Positions 38,141 to 44,599 of a stretch of DNA of 64,000 nt are shown here, in pieces. The DNA is taken from positions 122,534 to 186,533 of the forward strand of contig JAPPIG010000071.1 of NCBI GenBank assembly GCA_028820635.1, in the 5' to 3' direction. A program made the position numbers and the translations under genes. The notes under the pieces were generated by a model. The model searched no databases, was not told the origin of the DNA, and was given only the letters and a program-made list of their open reading frames with translations. The stretch's first letter is position 1; each line of letters begins with the position of its first letter. Origin of the DNA: Candidatus Poribacteria bacterium. GTDB lineage: Bacteria; Poribacteria; WGA-4E; WGA-3G.

Positions 38141-38208
38141 TGTAGGAGGGAACTCCGATTCCCGACTATTATTAGGTTTTTCGCGATTCGGAGATCGCTC
38201 CTACAGAA
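38141..38208. repeat. GTAGGAG...CTCCTAC hairpin repeat, complete copy
   Basis: GTAGGAGGGAACTCCG at the left and CGGAGATCGCTCCTAC at the right can pair. The inner arms CTCCGATTCCCGA and TCGCGATTCGGAG match at 11 of 13 positions. This is the fullest copy; others are at 39446-39514 (order reversed), 43542-43595 and 55075-55128 (both interrupted). Confidence 0.7.
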
Positions 38209-38242
38209 GATGTATCTATTTATTTTTATAATTTACCAATGT

Positions 38243-38280
38243 AAAAAGAAACCTCATGTGCTTTGTAGCGCATGAGGTTT
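38243..38280 (-). terminator. Terminator of the HMA selenoprotein genes
   Basis: Arms 38249-38261 and 38268-38280 form a 13-bp stem (one G-U) around the loop TTTGTA. On the minus strand the stem is followed by CTTTTTAC. It lies 74 bases after the stop of the first HMA gene at 38354. Confidence 0.85.
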
Positions 38281-38353
38281 AAACGATATTGAAATAGGAC
38301 TAAAAAGTAGGTTTTAAATAAAAGTGTGAAAATACTTCCATATACAACCCAAT

Positions 38354-38779
38354 TTATTCAATCACTTTGGCAGTAAAACGGGAATCCGCTTCAACTGCTT
38401 GAACCAAAGCTTCAGTTTTAACTTCGCCCTTTTTCACTTTCACAACAGCCTTACTATCGGCTTGAGAAACGCTGACGACCTCTGTGACACCTGTTACCTG
38501 AGCGAGTGCAGACTGCACTGCGGAGACACAGTTGCCTCACGTCATACCATTAACTGTCAAACTGACTTCTTCAACAGCAACGGCAAGTTCACCTTGTGGT
38601 GCTTCTTCTGTTGCTTCAACTTCTTGCGTCTCTTCTGCTGTTTCAGTTTCTTGTGCCTGCTCTACAGCCTCAGTTTGTTGCGTCTCTTCTGCTGGTTTCT
38701 CTTCAGTATCTTTTTGCTGGTTAGCACATCCAAAGACAAATGCCAGCATTACAATGCAGATAAGCGCTTTATTTAGCAT
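38354..38779 (-). CDS. HMA-domain lipoprotein with in-frame UGA (selenoprotein, GMTUxxC)
   Basis: The ATG at 38779 has AAGGAG nine bases upstream. The 141-residue product has a lipoprotein signal ending in the lipobox LAFVFGC (Cys18), then a Glu/Thr/Gln-rich linker to about residue 65. A complete heavy-metal-associated domain follows. Its metal loop normally reads GMTCxxC; here it is G-M-T-U81-G-N-C84, with UGA at 38539-38537. Downstream the reading frame continues for 60 codons with a perfect HMA pattern (VQSALAQVTGV, AVVKVKKGEV, LVQAVEADSRFTAKV) to a TAA. Role inferred: envelope-anchored binding of a soft metal or a redox function. It lies 147 bases downstream of a homologous gene with the same feature. 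Confidence 0.88.
38505..38539 (-). promoter_or_regulatory. Candidate SECIS element of HMA lipoprotein 1
   Basis: After the UGA (38539-38537) and 17 bases, AGTGCA (38519-38514) and TGCACT (38510-38505) form a perfect 6-bp stem with the 3-nt loop GTC. The loop begins with G, 24 bases after the UGA. This matches the bacterial SECIS pattern (G in the first two loop positions, 16-37 bases from UGA). Confidence 0.75.
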
Positions 38780-38896
38780 TTGAAATAACTCCTTAAATAG
38801 ATTCACCACAATAAATAAGAATGTTCCTACGTCTTGTAGTTATCTTTCACTATCTCCAAAAGTATTGGATATTGGACAATTTATCCAAATAAGATG

Positions 38897-38918
38897 AAGG
38901 GCGAGAAACCTCGCCCTT
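38897..38918. terminator. Perfect hairpin after HMA lipoprotein gene 2
   Basis: AAGGGCGAG and CTCGCCCTT form a 9-bp stem with a 4-nt loop, eight bases after the stop at 38927. There is no strong U-run behind it on the minus strand, so it may be an attenuating or RNA-stabilising hairpin rather than a full terminator. Confidence 0.5.
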
Positions 38919-38926
38919 ACAAACTG

Positions 38927-39310
38927 TTAGTTAACAACAGTTGCCGTAAAGCGTGGATCTGCTTCAACAGCTTTAATCAGAGCATCGTTTTTAACTTTGC
39001 CCTTTTCAACTTTTACGACAGCCTTCTTGGTGGCTTGGTTAACACTGACAACCTCTGAAACACCCGTGACCTTACTCAGTGCATCCTGCACTGCGGCGGG
39101 ACACGCGGCTCATGTCATGCCCTCCACCTGAAGTGTCACTTCCTGATAGGCAGCTTTTTCCGGCGTTGGAACCGCTAATTCGTCCATCGGTTTTTCTTCC
39201 GCAGCCATTGTGGTTTCTTCGGACATTTCTGCTTGCTGACCGACCATACCACAACCCATCAAGAATACAAAGGTAACGAGAGTAATCAGCGTAAATCTCG
39301 CGATATACAT
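38927..39310 (-). CDS. HMA-domain lipoprotein with in-frame UGA (second selenoprotein, GMTUxxC)
   Basis: The ATG at 39310 has AAGGAGG seven bases upstream. The 127-residue product begins with a lipoprotein signal (FVFLMGC, with further Cys-free Gln/Glu-rich linker), then an HMA domain. The metal loop is G-M-T-U67-A-A-C70, with UGA at 39112-39110. The continuation VQDALSKVTGVSEVV, KAVVKVEKGKVKNDAL and AVEADPRFTATVV aligns without gaps to the neighbouring gene. Both proteins have exactly 60 residues after Sec, so they are tandem duplicates that kept the UGA. Without recoding the product would be a 66-residue lipopeptide lacking its whole domain. Alternative readings (pseudogene, sequencing error) are unlikely given the conservation downstream. 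Confidence 0.88.
39077..39112 (-). promoter_or_regulatory. Candidate SECIS element of HMA lipoprotein 2
   Basis: After the UGA (39112-39110) and 16 bases, CAGTGCA (39093-39087) and TGCACTG (39083-39077) form a perfect 7-bp stem closing the loop GGA. The loop starts with GG, 24 bases after the UGA, the same spacing as in the neighbouring gene although the loop differs. Confidence 0.78.
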
Positions 39311-39445
39311 CGTTTAACCTCCTTAGTTATTTACATAAACTATAATATCATATTTTAGAATTTCTGTCAAATCTTTTTTAGCAAATATGCAGTTTGTCTA
39401 ATTTCTATTAAAGATACCTACTGCTTCGTCAACATATTATTGTTG

Positions 39446-39514
39446 GTCGCGATTCGGAGATCGCTCCTACCGATGAACTGCTTATGGTAGGAGGGAACTT
39501 CGAATCCCGACTAT
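39446..39514. repeat. GTAGGAG-family hairpin repeat, rearranged copy
   Basis: The right half (gtcgcgattcggagatcgc then CTCCTAC) comes first at 39446-39470 and the left half (GTAGGAGGGAACTTCG) second at 39487-39514, the reverse of the order at 38141-38208. It lies between the HMA genes and the UvrC-like gene, whose promoter-distal end it borders. Confidence 0.6.
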
Positions 39515-39564
39515 TTTCCAGACCTATCAATTAGCACTTGACTAAGGACTACCCATAAGTAGAT

Positions 39565-40314
39565 TTATTGTGGGTTCTCTCGGTGTGCATCAAGGAATGG
39601 AAACACTTTTTGTATCCGTTGCAGCTGCTTGTGAATCGCAGCTGCACGTTCAAATTGAAGCATTGCGGACGCGCTGTTACGTCTTGCTACGAGATTTGCC
39701 TGTACCTTTTCATATTCTCCGTCAAGCAAATTGATAATATTCATTATCATTTCTCTGTAAAGTTCGCGGGTAATGAGTGCAGCACAAGGCGCATAGCAAC
39801 GTTTCATGTCGTATTGTAGACATGCACGGTAACCCACAAGCGGTGTTATTATTTCTTGACAAGTGCGAACCATAAAAATCCGCTGTAAAACATCAATTGC
39901 CTCATCAGTCCATCTACGACTTGATAGAGGACCGAAATATCTCGCGTTGTCCGCTTGAGGTTCTGGCACTCTTTCAAGCCGCGGATAATCTTCATCTACA
40001 TTTATCCGAATATACCATGTTTGCGTGCCATACTTCAGAGCAGAGTTATAGGATGGTTGATGCTGTTTAATTAAACGCGATTCAAGGAAAAGTGCTTCTT
40101 GTTCCGATTGGCAAACCTGATAATGAACAGCAGTTGTCCATCTGATAAGCCGTTTGATTTTGGAACGGCGATTTTTGATTTTATGGACGTAGGAACGTAC
40201 CCGTTTTCGCAAACATTTCGCCTTACCAATGTACAGGATTTTCCCTGAGGCACCATGAAAAAAGTAGACACCTGGTTCAGACGGGATGTCTTGTACCATT
40301 TCTTTCGTTAGCAT
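39565..40314 (-). CDS. Short UvrC-like / Cho-like GIY-YIG nuclease
   Basis: This 249-residue protein contains the N-terminal GIY-YIG nuclease domain of UvrC: SEPGVYFFHGASGKILYIGK at 12-31, the conserved arginine in LRKRVRSYV, and E90-type SEQEALFLESRLIKQ. Cysteine-bearing YRACLQYDMKRCYAPC follows, and a C-terminal UVR (UvrB-binding) helix pair lies at about 205-235. It lacks the RNase H-like domain and the HhH motif of full-length UvrC (about 600 residues), so it can make only the 3' incision, as E. coli Cho does. A uvrB gene lies in the same window at 61579. It may supplement a complete UvrC elsewhere. Confidence 0.85.
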   Translation of the reverse strand: MLTKEMVQDIPSEPGVYFFHGASGKILYIGKAKCLRKRVRSYVHKIKNRRSKIKRLIRWTTAVHYQVCQSEQEALFLESRLIKQHQPSYNSALKYGTQTWYIRINVDEDYPRLERVPEPQADNARYFGPLSSRRWTDEAIDVLQRIFMVRTCQEIITPLVGYRACLQYDMKRCYAPCAALITRELYREMIMNIINLLDGEYEKVQANLVARRNSASAMLQFERAAAIHKQLQRIQKVFPFLDAHRENPQ

Positions 40315-40395
40315 TTCGTTTTCCGTATTTGTGTTTACAAAACATTGAATAAATCGTTTACCGGATTGAGTAGGTGAAGTGGAAACACGAGGGTG

Positions 40396-40425
40396 TCAAT
40401 TCTAAAACGAATTGACATTGTATTC
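40396..40425. other. Perfect inverted repeat in the 40315-40681 gap
   Basis: TGTCAATTC and GAATTGACA form a perfect 9-bp stem around TAAAAC. A second inverted pair, GCGTAGTTT and AAACTACGTT, lies at about 40530-40577. The rest of this divergent 367-base gap is very AT-rich and holds the PhyH promoter. The palindromes could be operators or hairpins of the upstream leader. Confidence 0.4.
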
Positions 40426-40628
40426 AGTATCTGCTAAATTGCTTTTGAAGGAATACAAAAGAAGAAATTTCTCTATTAATATTAGATTTTGTGTTTTCAA
40501 GAAAGAGAAATGCGGACAAGACCTTTAGCAGCGTAGTTTCCAACCATTAAAACACCTTATAAAAAAACTACGTTGAAAAATAAAAGGTGGTTACAAAATT
40601 TTTACATTTTTTGAAAGAAAACCTAAAT

Positions 40629-40658
40629 TTTTTGTATTTAACAAAGATTTTGTATAAT
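40629..40658 (+). promoter_or_regulatory. Promoter of the PhyH-sulfatase-redoxin operon
   Basis: A consensus TATAAT (40653-40658) follows a weak TTTTTG (40629-40634) at 18 bases. The start codon at 40682 lies 24 bases further on, preceded by AAAGGA at 40667-40672, giving a short leader. Confidence 0.55.
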
Positions 40659-40681
40659 TTAGACAGAAAGGATAACTTTTC

Positions 40682-41536
40682 ATGGAGCGATGGCAACCGA
40701 CCACCAAGCAGAAAACACAATATGAAACCGAAGGCTATTTTATACTACGTAATATCATCTCGCGTGACCTTGCCGCTGAACTTCGTGGCGTAATCCGCAA
40801 CGTTATCATGTTACCTGAGCCGGGCAAGTTCGTTGATTTAGACCCTATGGATCCTATGAACGATACACCACAAGGAAGGATTGCACGTTACCGAAAATTA
40901 GCAAACTTCTGTGTTCAATCACCACTTATCTGGCACAATGTACATGCAGGTAAAGAATTGCTATATATCGCCCGTTATTTTCTCGGTGACGATATTATCG
41001 TCAAGTATAATAGTTGTTTTCTTAAACCTGCCCGCACTGGTAGTGCTACACCGTGGCATCAAGATAACGGACTGTGGCGTGATGGCGAAACGGAACCCTT
41101 CAATTTTTGGATACCGCTTGAACCGGCAACGCGAGATAATGGATGCATGCAATTTATACCGGGAAGTCATAAGGCAGAAATTGTTGAGCACGTGCTATAT
41201 CCAGATAGCATACACGGCGAACTCCCACGTGAAGCAGTTAAGGAGATGCTCAAAGAACACGACGCACATCATATTGAATTAGACCCTGGTGATGTTGTTT
41301 TTTGGCATAGTAGCATGTGGCACTATAGCCCGCCGAATCCAAGCGAACACAGTCGTATCGCTGTTGCTGGAGTATGGACAAATCCGGACATTATCAGAAC
41401 AAGCAGACGCATCTTGAATAGCTTCCCCTGGGCAATGAAAAATGGTGAGGTCTGTAATCAATTTCCTCCAGAAAATGTTGAAATAAAGAACGACAACGCT
41501 GAAAATCCCAAGCCTTTCAGTTTAGCGAAGGAATAA
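40682..41536 (+). CDS. Phytanoyl-CoA dioxygenase (PhyH)-family Fe(II)/2-oxoglutarate oxygenase
   Basis: This 284-residue double-stranded beta-helix protein has the H-x-D iron ligands in TPWHQDNGLW (near residue 125). The distal histidine lies in FWHSSMWHYSPPN, and the arginine that binds 2-oxoglutarate is in HSRIAVAGVW. Early residues TEGYFILRNIIS are typical of the family. The reaction is oxidative hydroxylation of an unidentified substrate coupled to decarboxylation of 2-oxoglutarate. PhyH proteins are heavily expanded in Poribacteria. The gene is followed directly by the sulfatase, whose ATG lies three bases after its TAA, so a joint role in degrading a sulfated organic compound is plausible but unproven. 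Confidence 0.9.
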   Translation: MERWQPTTKQKTQYETEGYFILRNIISRDLAAELRGVIRNVIMLPEPGKFVDLDPMDPMNDTPQGRIARYRKLANFCVQSPLIWHNVHAGKELLYIARYFLGDDIIVKYNSCFLKPARTGSATPWHQDNGLWRDGETEPFNFWIPLEPATRDNGCMQFIPGSHKAEIVEHVLYPDSIHGELPREAVKEMLKEHDAHHIELDPGDVVFWHSSMWHYSPPNPSEHSRIAVAGVWTNPDIIRTSRRILNSFPWAMKNGEVCNQFPPENVEIKNDNAENPKPFSLAKE

Positions 41537-41539
41537 TTG

Positions 41540-42853
41540 ATGCAGAAGCCGAACATCGTTGTTTACCTTTCTGATGACCACGGATGGGAATATCTCGGTT
41601 GCTACGGAAATGCACATATTCAAACCCCACATTTAGATCGCATCGCTGAACAGGGCATGCGTTTTACACATGCTTTCACGCCCACACCGACCTGTGCACC
41701 TTCTCGTTCAACTTTGTATACAGGACTTTATCCCGCACGGCACGGTGCTATGGGAAATCATACGGAATGTCACTCCCATCTTGACACTCTGCCGAAATTA
41801 CTCAGAGAACTCGGTTATCGGGTTGCGATTGCAGGTAAAACACATGTGAAACCTGAAAAACTCTTTGACTTTGAATATATCGGAGGATTTCTGCCTAAAA
41901 GTGCAGAACATGTTCGGAAATACCGTGCAGAAGGTCTTGATACCGCGCCAGTTGAACGTTTTCTTTCAACTCATCGGCAAGAGAATCCCAATCAGCCAAT
42001 CTGCTTGATTCTGGGGGATAGCAACCCACATGTCACATGGGAACCTAACAAAATCTATGACCCCAATGCTTTACCATTGCCACCCTACATCGCAGATACA
42101 CCTATTGCCCGAAAAGCACTTGCTAACTACTATCAAGACATCACAACAATGGACAATCGCATCGGTGAAATTGAGAAAATGTTGGAAACACATGGATATG
42201 TTGACAACACACTTTTTATCTACACAACTGATCACGGTTCTGAGTGGCCGCACTGTAAATGGACCTTATACGATACCGGTATTCGTCTGCCGTTTATTGC
42301 AAGATGGCATGGTGAGATACCAGCTGCCACCGTTACCGATGCGATGATTTCGCATGTAGATTTCTTACCAACTCTCATAGAGGTTGCTGGCGGTGAACCA
42401 CCCAAAGACTTAGATGGTATAAGTTTCAAAGATGTTTTATGTGGACAACAAATAGGCTTCCGTGATAAAATCTACGGCACGCACACACGCGATGGAAATA
42501 TGAACGTCTTTCCACAGCGGTGTGTCAGAAATAGTCAATACAAATACATTCTAAACTTAATGCCTGAAAATACTTGGACAACCCATTTCACGAAGGTAGA
42601 AGGGATTCCAGAGAGCCATGCTGAAGTGTGGAACAGTTGGGTAAAAAAAGCAAAAAACGATCCAAAAACTGCAGAACTCGTTTATTTGACACAACACCAC
42701 CCTGTTGAGGAATTGTATGATATCCATGCAGATCCTTACGAATTCAATAATTTAGCATTTGACGCAGCGTCGCGCCCAATACTTGAAGAGATGCGTGCAG
42801 AGGTTCACCAATGGATGCAATCACAAAATGATGAGGGGAGAAGTGAAACATGA
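41540..42853 (+). CDS. Type I sulfatase (formylglycine-dependent)
   Basis: The start is the ATG at 41540; GAAGGA lies at about 41526 inside the PhyH end. The 437-residue enzyme has SDDHG (metal-binding D12, D13), the modification motif C52-A-P-S-R in [12 protein letters not shown], which an FGE would convert to formylglycine, and TTDHGSEW with further metal ligands. GKTHVKP contributes the lysine/histidine of the active site. It hydrolyses sulfate esters of a carbohydrate or similar molecule. No signal peptide is visible, which suggests cytoplasmic action. The TGA overlaps the ATG of the redoxin gene as ATGA, showing translational coupling. Confidence 0.92.
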   Translation: MQKPNIVVYLSDDHGWEYLGCYGNAHIQTPHLDRIAEQGMRFTHAFTPTPTCAPSRSTLYTGLYPARHGAMGNHTECHSHLDTLPKLLRELGYRVAIAGKTHVKPEKLFDFEYIGGFLPKSAEHVRKYRAEGLDTAPVERFLSTHRQENPNQPICLILGDSNPHVTWEPNKIYDPNALPLPPYIADTPIARKALANYYQDITTMDNRIGEIEKMLETHGYVDNTLFIYTTDHGSEWPHCKWTLYDTGIRLPFIARWHGEIPAATVTDAMISHVDFLPTLIEVAGGEPPKDLDGISFKDVLCGQQIGFRDKIYGTHTRDGNMNVFPQRCVRNSQYKYILNLMPENTWTTHFTKVEGIPESHAEVWNSWVKKAKNDPKTAELVYLTQHHPVEELYDIHADPYEFNNLAFDAASRPILEEMRAEVHQWMQSQNDEGRSET

Positions 42854-43518
42854 GATTTAGATTTATTAATCAACTCGTTTACATCGCGCTGATTTTCGCA
42901 GTGTTTCTGTGTTTTGGTTGTTTTGAAACAGACCAGATCGGCGATCTTTTAACGCCTGATTCACAAGACACAGATGTTATGACACCCGAACAAACTATGG
43001 AGACAACGCCTGAGCCACCAATGGAAACTACGCCAGAACCTGAACCGTTGGATCCCGGAAAAGGCTTGGCAATCGGTGCAACTGCACCAGCATTTTCGCT
43101 TCCAGATGCTGATGGAAACACCGTTTCTCTCTCCGATTATGCTGGGAAAGTAATAGTAGTCCAGTTTTATTCAACTGGGACGTGACCGAACTGTTTAGGG
43201 CAACTCAGAGAGTTGCGAGACGGATATCAAGGCATTAAGGATGCAGGTGCTGCAGAACTGATTACAATTAGTGGGGATACCCAGTTTGGTGCGTCAAATA
43301 CGCGTAATGAGCTGGGATTAACTTTCCCGGTGCTTTCAGACGAAGATTTTGAAGCGATTGATGCGTACAACGTACTTGACCAAGGGAGTATGAATTGGGC
43401 AAATCCTTCAGCATTTATTATAAATGAAGAGGGAACAATTGTGTGGACAGATATTGGACGCAGGTTCGGTCATCGGACTACTTCAACGCAGATTATCACA
43501 GCATTGCAAGGATTGTAA
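42850..43518 (+). CDS. Redoxin/peroxiredoxin-like lipoprotein with in-frame UGA (selenoprotein, UxxC)
   Basis: The 222-residue product has a hydrophobic lipoprotein signal ([12 protein letters not shown]) and a Thr/Pro/Glu-rich linker with METTPEP repeats. A thioredoxin-fold redoxin domain follows: [19 protein letters not shown], then [12 protein letters not shown]. At the active-site position UGA (43183-43185) is followed by P-N-C115, giving T-U112-P-N-C. The frame continues as [22 protein letters not shown] and [14 protein letters not shown], a complete AhpC/TSA-type fold ending in TAA. In the homologous proteins this position holds the peroxidatic cysteine. Sec-containing peroxiredoxin-like proteins are known. 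Role inferred: envelope thiol-dependent peroxide or disulfide chemistry. It overlaps the sulfatase gene by ATGA. Confidence 0.88.
43183..43216 (+). promoter_or_regulatory. Candidate SECIS element of the redoxin gene
   Basis: After the UGA and 14 bases, GCAACTC (43200-43206) and GAGTTGC (43210-43216) form a perfect 7-bp stem with the loop AGA. The loop has G in its second position and starts 22 bases after the UGA, in the bacterial SECIS range. Confidence 0.75.
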
Positions 43519-43541
43519 ACATTTAGCATTATAAAATCTTG

Positions 43542-43765
43542 TTGTAGGAGGGAACTCCGATTCCCGACTACAAACGGGTCGCGATTCGGAGATCGAAATC
43601 AAGAAATCAACGGTATGAATACCTTTTTGGTATTCCCCGGGTATGAACGCCATTTAGGCATTCATCGCCTACAGAAAATGATCCTCTTTAATTTCAAAGT
43701 TCATCATACACTGAAGTAAACAGTGTTTGTGGACGATCTGGTGCGGTTAGGAAACCGCACCTACC
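43542..43765. repeat. Composite of hairpin repeats
   Basis: This is the 307-base gap between the convergent redoxin and cysteine-hydrolase genes. It starts with an interrupted GTAGGAG-family hairpin (43542-43595). Two successive AATCAACG/GTATGAA-type hairpins follow (43605-43641, 43641-43674), the last ending in gcctacag, which is the remaining half of the outer repeat. At 43743-43763 is a ggttaggaaaccgcacctac element. No gene is present. Confidence 0.7.
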
Positions 43766-43825
43766 GTTCAGAGGGCTTAGCGTGTAATAATTCGTTCTTA
43801 AATTACACTTACGATGAAGTAAATG

Positions 43826-44599
43826 TCAAGAGGCATCAACTGCTGCAAAGAAATCAGCATTTGATGCACTAAACCCATACTGCTGCTCTACCTCTCGAAT
43901 TGCTATCTCCGTTGTGAAGAGATTGTCGTAAGTATCAGGGAACTCCACGCCTGTGGTGGCATCGCGGAGCAGAATAATGTTATACCCATACCTTGACATA
44001 GAACGGATACCGTAATCCCTACCTAAAACACACCAATTTGTTGCGAAACCAGCAAAGATAAGATGTAAGATTTGCCTTTCCTCAAGCAGGTCATGCAATT
44101 GCTGTCCCGTCGCAATCACAAACTCATCCTCTTTCACGTCAATGGCTGGGGACATAGAGAGTTGTGCCGAGAGTTTATCCCAATGGATGCCGATACCCGG
44201 TGGTTGACTACGTGGGCCACGATAAACGGCGTAGTCACCCTCTCTGCCTCGGAAATCGGAGGGTGGCCACGCGAAAGGTGTAGAGGGTCCAGGCGGTTTG
44301 TGCCGTTTGAGTTGCGGATACTGAGCCGCGACCGAAGGCGAAGGGGCATGAACGATTGTTAAACTCGCTTTCCTCGCGGCATCTATCACTGGTACAACAC
44401 GATCAACGGTTACCTGCTTTGCGCGTTCTATCCAAGTTTCAATGAAATGCACGTTCCACAAATCCACGAGCACTAAAGCAGTTTCCGTAATCGGCAACGG
44501 CATTTCAAATTCACGGCGGATAAACGCAGTTTCACGACACGGCACATCTGCTGGTGTGCTATCTTGAAAATATCGGACACGCAAATTCAACTTTTTCAC
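43826..44599 (-). CDS. Isochorismatase-like cysteine hydrolase
   Basis: The 257-residue protein has the isochorismatase-fold signature: the catalytic aspartate in TALVLVDLWNVHF and the nucleophilic cysteine in GFATNWCVLGRDYG, with a conserved cis-peptide region before it. The N-terminus (MKKLNLRVRYFQDSTPADV) and the loop HWDKLSAQLSMSP are longer than in nicotinamidases. The family hydrolyses amides or vinyl ethers such as nicotinamide, N-carbamoylsarcosine or isochorismate; the substrate is unknown here. It begins with GTG, overlapping the stop of the M16 gene as GTGA, so it is coupled to the two M16 genes. Confidence 0.85.
   Translation of the reverse strand: MKKLNLRVRYFQDSTPADVPCRETAFIRREFEMPLPITETALVLVDLWNVHFIETWIERAKQVTVDRVVPVIDAARKASLTIVHAPSPSVAAQYPQLKRHKPPGPSTPFAWPPSDFRGREGDYAVYRGPRSQPPGIGIHWDKLSAQLSMSPAIDVKEDEFVIATGQQLHDLLEERQILHLIFAGFATNWCVLGRDYGIRSMSRYGYNIILLRDATTGVEFPDTYDNLFTTEIAIREVEQQYGFSASNADFFAAVDAS

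Noticed and set aside
38399..38776. 125-codon plus-strand open frame rich in Cys, Phe and Leu
   Set aside because: It is antisense to the HMA selenoprotein and its composition mirrors the Glu/Thr/Gln-rich linker.
38537..43185. UGA read as Trp or Gly through an alternative genetic code
   Set aside because: UGA ends several intact genes with normal lengths and overlaps (14460, 36374, 42851, 44596), Trp is encoded by UGG throughout, and the four internal UGAs fall only at expected Cys positions followed by hairpins.
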